A stretch of 41,874 nt of DNA from an uncultured Prevotellaceae bacterium (GTDB lineage Bacteria > Bacteroidota > Bacteroidia > Bacteroidales > Bacteroidaceae). Location of the stretch: positions 1 to 41,874 of the forward strand of contig CACXQL010000024.1 in the NCBI GenBank assembly GCA_902769805.1. Reading direction: 5' to 3'. A program made the translations under genes and the position numbers. Within the stretch, counting starts at the first letter, position 1, and every line of letters starts with the position of its first letter. Of this stretch, positions 39,978 through 41,874 are shown piece by piece. The notes under the pieces are model-generated. The model did no database searches and had not been told where the DNA came from. It saw only the letters and a list, made by a program, of their open reading frames with translations.

Positions 39978-40541
39978 TCACGGCTTCTCAAAATGCTGGT
40001 AGTCCTTGACGGTATTCCAGTTGCCTCCCCACTTGAACCCATGTTTCATGAACAGGCGGTAGCAGAGGTCGCACTTCGTGATCTTGTACTTGAACTTCTT
40101 CTTGCGGTCGACATAGGGCTTACCCGTAACAGGCTGGATGAGTATGGTACCGTCCTTCTTCCTGCGTACACAGGGGTTGTAGAGCGGATTGATATCGATG
40201 GCAAGACCACGGGCATGGTTCGAGAGCTTGGTACTGCCCTCCACTACCCGGTAGCAGTAGCATGAGGTGTTGTTGGCACGCATAGAACTTTCGTCGTCAT
40301 TACCATACTCGGAGATGGGGCGCATACGCTCGATAGGATATTTCGCCTTGTAAAGCTCCGCGAAGATTTCCTGCAAGTCCTTCGATATCGTCTTATTGCA
40401 GACAAGGACACCCACCTGTGTCTTTCCCTCCCCGTCGATATGCTTGATATACAGGGTGTCGAGGACAACACCGGCAGGCTGCGCCTGTGCTGTTAAATGT
40501 AAAAATGACAGAACGAAAAATTGTAAAACTATCCTTCTCAT
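39978..40541 (-). CDS. Secreted M15-type D-Ala-D-Ala carboxypeptidase-like peptidase
   Basis: 187 residues from the ATG at 40541; a further start at 40586 adds a basic tail that precludes a signal peptide. Signal peptide about 1-20. The zinc motifs of the M15 (VanY-like) family are visible: SNHARGLAIDINP (His109, Asp116) and DYQHFEKP (His183). It probably trims peptidoglycan cross-bridges. Charged repeats (RKKDG, DRKKKFKYK) lie between them. It is monocistronic with a good promoter, back to back with the CarboxypepD_reg-like gene. Confidence 0.85.
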   Translation of the reverse strand: MRRIVLQFFVLSFLHLTAQAQPAGVVLDTLYIKHIDGEGKTQVGVLVCNKTISKDLQEIFAELYKAKYPIERMRPISEYGNDDESSMRANNTSCYCYRVVEGSTKLSNHARGLAIDINPLYNPCVRRKKDGTILIQPVTGKPYVDRKKKFKYKITKCDLCYRLFMKHGFKWGGNWNTVKDYQHFEKP

Positions 40542-40575
40542 CTCTTTCTTCTTTTTATGTTTAGACTTTCGGGGA

Positions 40576-40606
40576 CAAATGTACAACTATTATTTCAAAT
40601 AAACAA
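40576..40606 (-). promoter_or_regulatory. Promoter of the M15 peptidase gene
   Basis: Minus-strand TTG (40606-40604) and a perfect TACATTTG (40583-40576), 20 bp apart. Confidence 0.75.
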
Positions 40607-40614
40607 GAAAAACA

Positions 40615-40646
40615 TTTGGTTTTCTTGTTACTTATTCGTATCTTTG
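40615..40646 (+). promoter_or_regulatory. Promoter of the CarboxypepD_reg-like gene
   Basis: TTTG at 40615-40618 and a perfect TATCTTTG at 40639-40646, 20 bp apart. The ATG is at 40670. The two divergent promoters are nine bp apart. Confidence 0.78.
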
Positions 40647-40669
40647 TCCCAACAAAACGAAGCAAGACG

Positions 40670-41874
40670 ATGACTACAAAAAGACTATTCATGACAGCAA
40701 TGCTGTTGACAGCAATACTGACCGCATGGGCGCAGCCAGTGGTAAGTGGAGTGGTGACCGACCGCCAGACGGGACGGGCACTAAGTCATGTGAGTGTCTC
40801 GGCAGAGGGTGGCAAGGCACATACCGTCACCAATGACGAGGGCTATTTTGTGCTGAAGACAAAGCAGACACCGCAATACCTGCAACTGAGTCATATCGGC
40901 TACAAGACACGTCGCCACCAGTTGAAGGAAGGCACCCAGAACGTGCGGATCATGATGACCGCCAATGTGGTGGGGCTCCATGAGGTGGTGATCACCCGCA
41001 ACGACCCTATGGAGATCGTGAAGGCTGCCATGAGTCGTATAGAGAAGAATTATCCTGACCATCCCGAACTGGTACGGTGCTTCTATCGTGAGACGGCACG
41101 TCGCGGCTCTCGCTTCATCGCAGTGGCAGAGGCAGTGGCAGATATGTACAAAAGCGGCTATAACTGTGGACCTGAGCGTGATGCCGTTGCCATCCTGAAA
41201 GGGCGGCGGTTGATGAGTATGAAGGCGAAGGACACGCTGGGTGTGAAGATACAGGGCGGTCCCGTGATGCCGCTGATGGTCGATGTGGCGAAGAACCCTG
41301 ACTATCTGCTCAAAGAGGAGGAGTTCTACAAATATGCTTTCTCCATGGAGATGCCTGCCATCATCGACGACCGCCTGCAGTTTGTGGTGAGCATGGAACC
41401 CGTTGGGGCTTCACTCTATCCGCTGATGTACGGCAAACTCTATATTGACCAGGAGACACTGGCATTTACCCGTGCGGAACTGCAACTGGATACAAGAGAC
41501 TGGCGCAGTGCCTCTGACTATATGTTGGTACATAAACCCTTCGGACTCCGTTTCCGTCCTAAGGAACTGAGTGTGACGATCGTCTATGAGACGGATGCAC
41601 AAGGGATTACACATATGAGCTATGTCCGTAACGAGATGCGTTTCAACTGTGACTGGAAGAAACGGTTGTTCGCCTCTCCTTTCACTACTGTCAGTGAGAT
41701 GGTGGTGACCGATCGCCAGCAACAGGGTGACGGTGTGAAGCGACCCAAAGGTCGTAACTCGTTTGGTATCCGGGAACGCTTCTACGACAAGGTGGAGTAT
41801 TTCGACGACCCCGATTTCTGGGCTGACTATAACATCATCGAACCGACGGAGAGTCTGGAACATGCCATCGGCAA
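40670..41874 (+). CDS. CarboxypepD_reg-like outer-membrane protein (partial, runs off the window)
   Basis: 401 codons visible, no stop before the edge. A signal peptide (about 1-24) precedes a carboxypeptidase regulatory-like domain (VVSGVVTDRQTGRALSHVSV, then NDEGYFVLKT and LQLSHIGYKTRR). HEVVITRNDPMEIVKAAMSRIEKNYP then opens the DUF5686-like region (FYRETARRGSRFIAVAEAVADMYK), typical of a Bacteroidetes family with a possible beta barrel at the C terminus. Function unknown; a TonB-receptor-like N-terminal domain without a TonB plug. The 272-residue protein at 235-1053 has a weakly similar linker. Confidence 0.82.
   Translation, partial: MTTKRLFMTAMLLTAILTAWAQPVVSGVVTDRQTGRALSHVSVSAEGGKAHTVTNDEGYFVLKTKQTPQYLQLSHIGYKTRRHQLKEGTQNVRIMMTANVVGLHEVVITRNDPMEIVKAAMSRIEKNYPDHPELVRCFYRETARRGSRFIAVAEAVADMYKSGYNCGPERDAVAILKGRRLMSMKAKDTLGVKIQGGPVMPLMVDVAKNPDYLLKEEEFYKYAFSMEMPAIIDDRLQFVVSMEPVGASLYPLMYGKLYIDQETLAFTRAELQLDTRDWRSASDYMLVHKPFGLRFRPKELSVTIVYETDAQGITHMSYVRNEMRFNCDWKKRLFASPFTTVSEMVVTDRQQQGDGVKRPKGRNSFGIRERFYDKVEYFDDPDFWADYNIIEPTESLEHAIG

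Noticed and set aside
38787-40265. 492-codon plus-strand frame opposite the 5'-nucleotidase and M15 genes
   Set aside because: It is antisense to two genes with clear family motifs; its composition (His/Arg/Leu-rich) is that of an antisense shadow, and it has no promoter or ribosome site.
1-41874. rRNA, tRNA, transposase or integrase genes
   Set aside because: None seen in a by-eye scan for the usual motifs (tRNA T-loop, transposase DDE, integrase R-x-R-Y) on either strand; absence was not tested by a search.

Overview
The window looks like a chromosomal segment of a Bacteroidales bacterium, most likely Prevotellaceae (Prevotella/Segatella-like). The evidence is the Bacteroidetes promoter pattern upstream of many genes (-33 TTG/TTTG, 19-21 bp, -7 TAnnTTTG), the gene content (type III glutamine synthetase, imelysin lipoprotein, TonB receptor, CarboxypepD_reg-like protein, SO_0444-type permease), and Bacteroidales-style signal peptides and lipoboxes. 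There is no rRNA, tRNA, insertion sequence, phage or CRISPR array. Most of it is housekeeping and envelope genes.

Layout. 1-4075: a minus-strand operon of an M48 lipoprotein protease, a secreted C1-type aminopeptidase and a secreted unknown, ending at a 24-bp perfect inverted repeat, then a small secreted protein with a long structured leader. 4134-7820: slyD and aroC (+), a predicted ~100-nt small RNA (+), then pyrD/pyrK (-). 7818-9052: an XRE regulator with a candidate operator GGCAAAAATGCC in its leader and a second copy 468 bp away in a 700-bp gene-free AT-rich region. 9053-15910: holA, a TPR hybrid histidine kinase, an HsdR-N-like protein, a zinc-ribbon coiled-coil protein, a broken nif3-like gene and a PurF-like enzyme without its N-terminal Cys. 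16035-17512: a small membrane protein overlapping a membrane-anchored CbbX/SpoVK-type AAA ATPase, followed by a 22-bp tandem repeat array.

17745-31115 is the accessory-looking part. After a GH35-like glycosidase comes a six-gene minus-strand operon: beta-barrel porin, imelysin lipoprotein, di-haem cytochrome, a fragment resembling the periplasmic domain of a cytochrome c assembly protein, a Cu/Zn-type permease fused to an HMA domain, and a TonB receptor. A divergent regulator fuses a hemerythrin di-iron domain to a LuxR-type HTH. A secreted nuclease and FetAB-like iron exporter genes follow. Together these suggest iron/metal and redox handling under an oxygen-, NO- or iron-sensing regulator; the shared function is inference.

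31193-37356 holds aguA and aguB (agmatine to putrescine, releasing ammonia), with aguB one base from glnN (type III glutamine synthetase). They are interrupted by an oppositely oriented PEGA/formylglycine-enzyme-like protein. 37411-41874: a secreted LOG-like protein, a frameshifted 5'-nucleotidase, an M15 peptidase and a truncated CarboxypepD_reg-like gene.

Two themes cross the window. Short tandem repeats with 7-, 8- and 9-bp units fill spacers, encroach on start and stop codons and sit inside genes (aguA carries two heptamer arrays). At least two genes (nif3-like, 5'-nucleotidase) appear broken by small deletions, and a histidine kinase seems to lack an in-frame piece of its ATP-binding domain.
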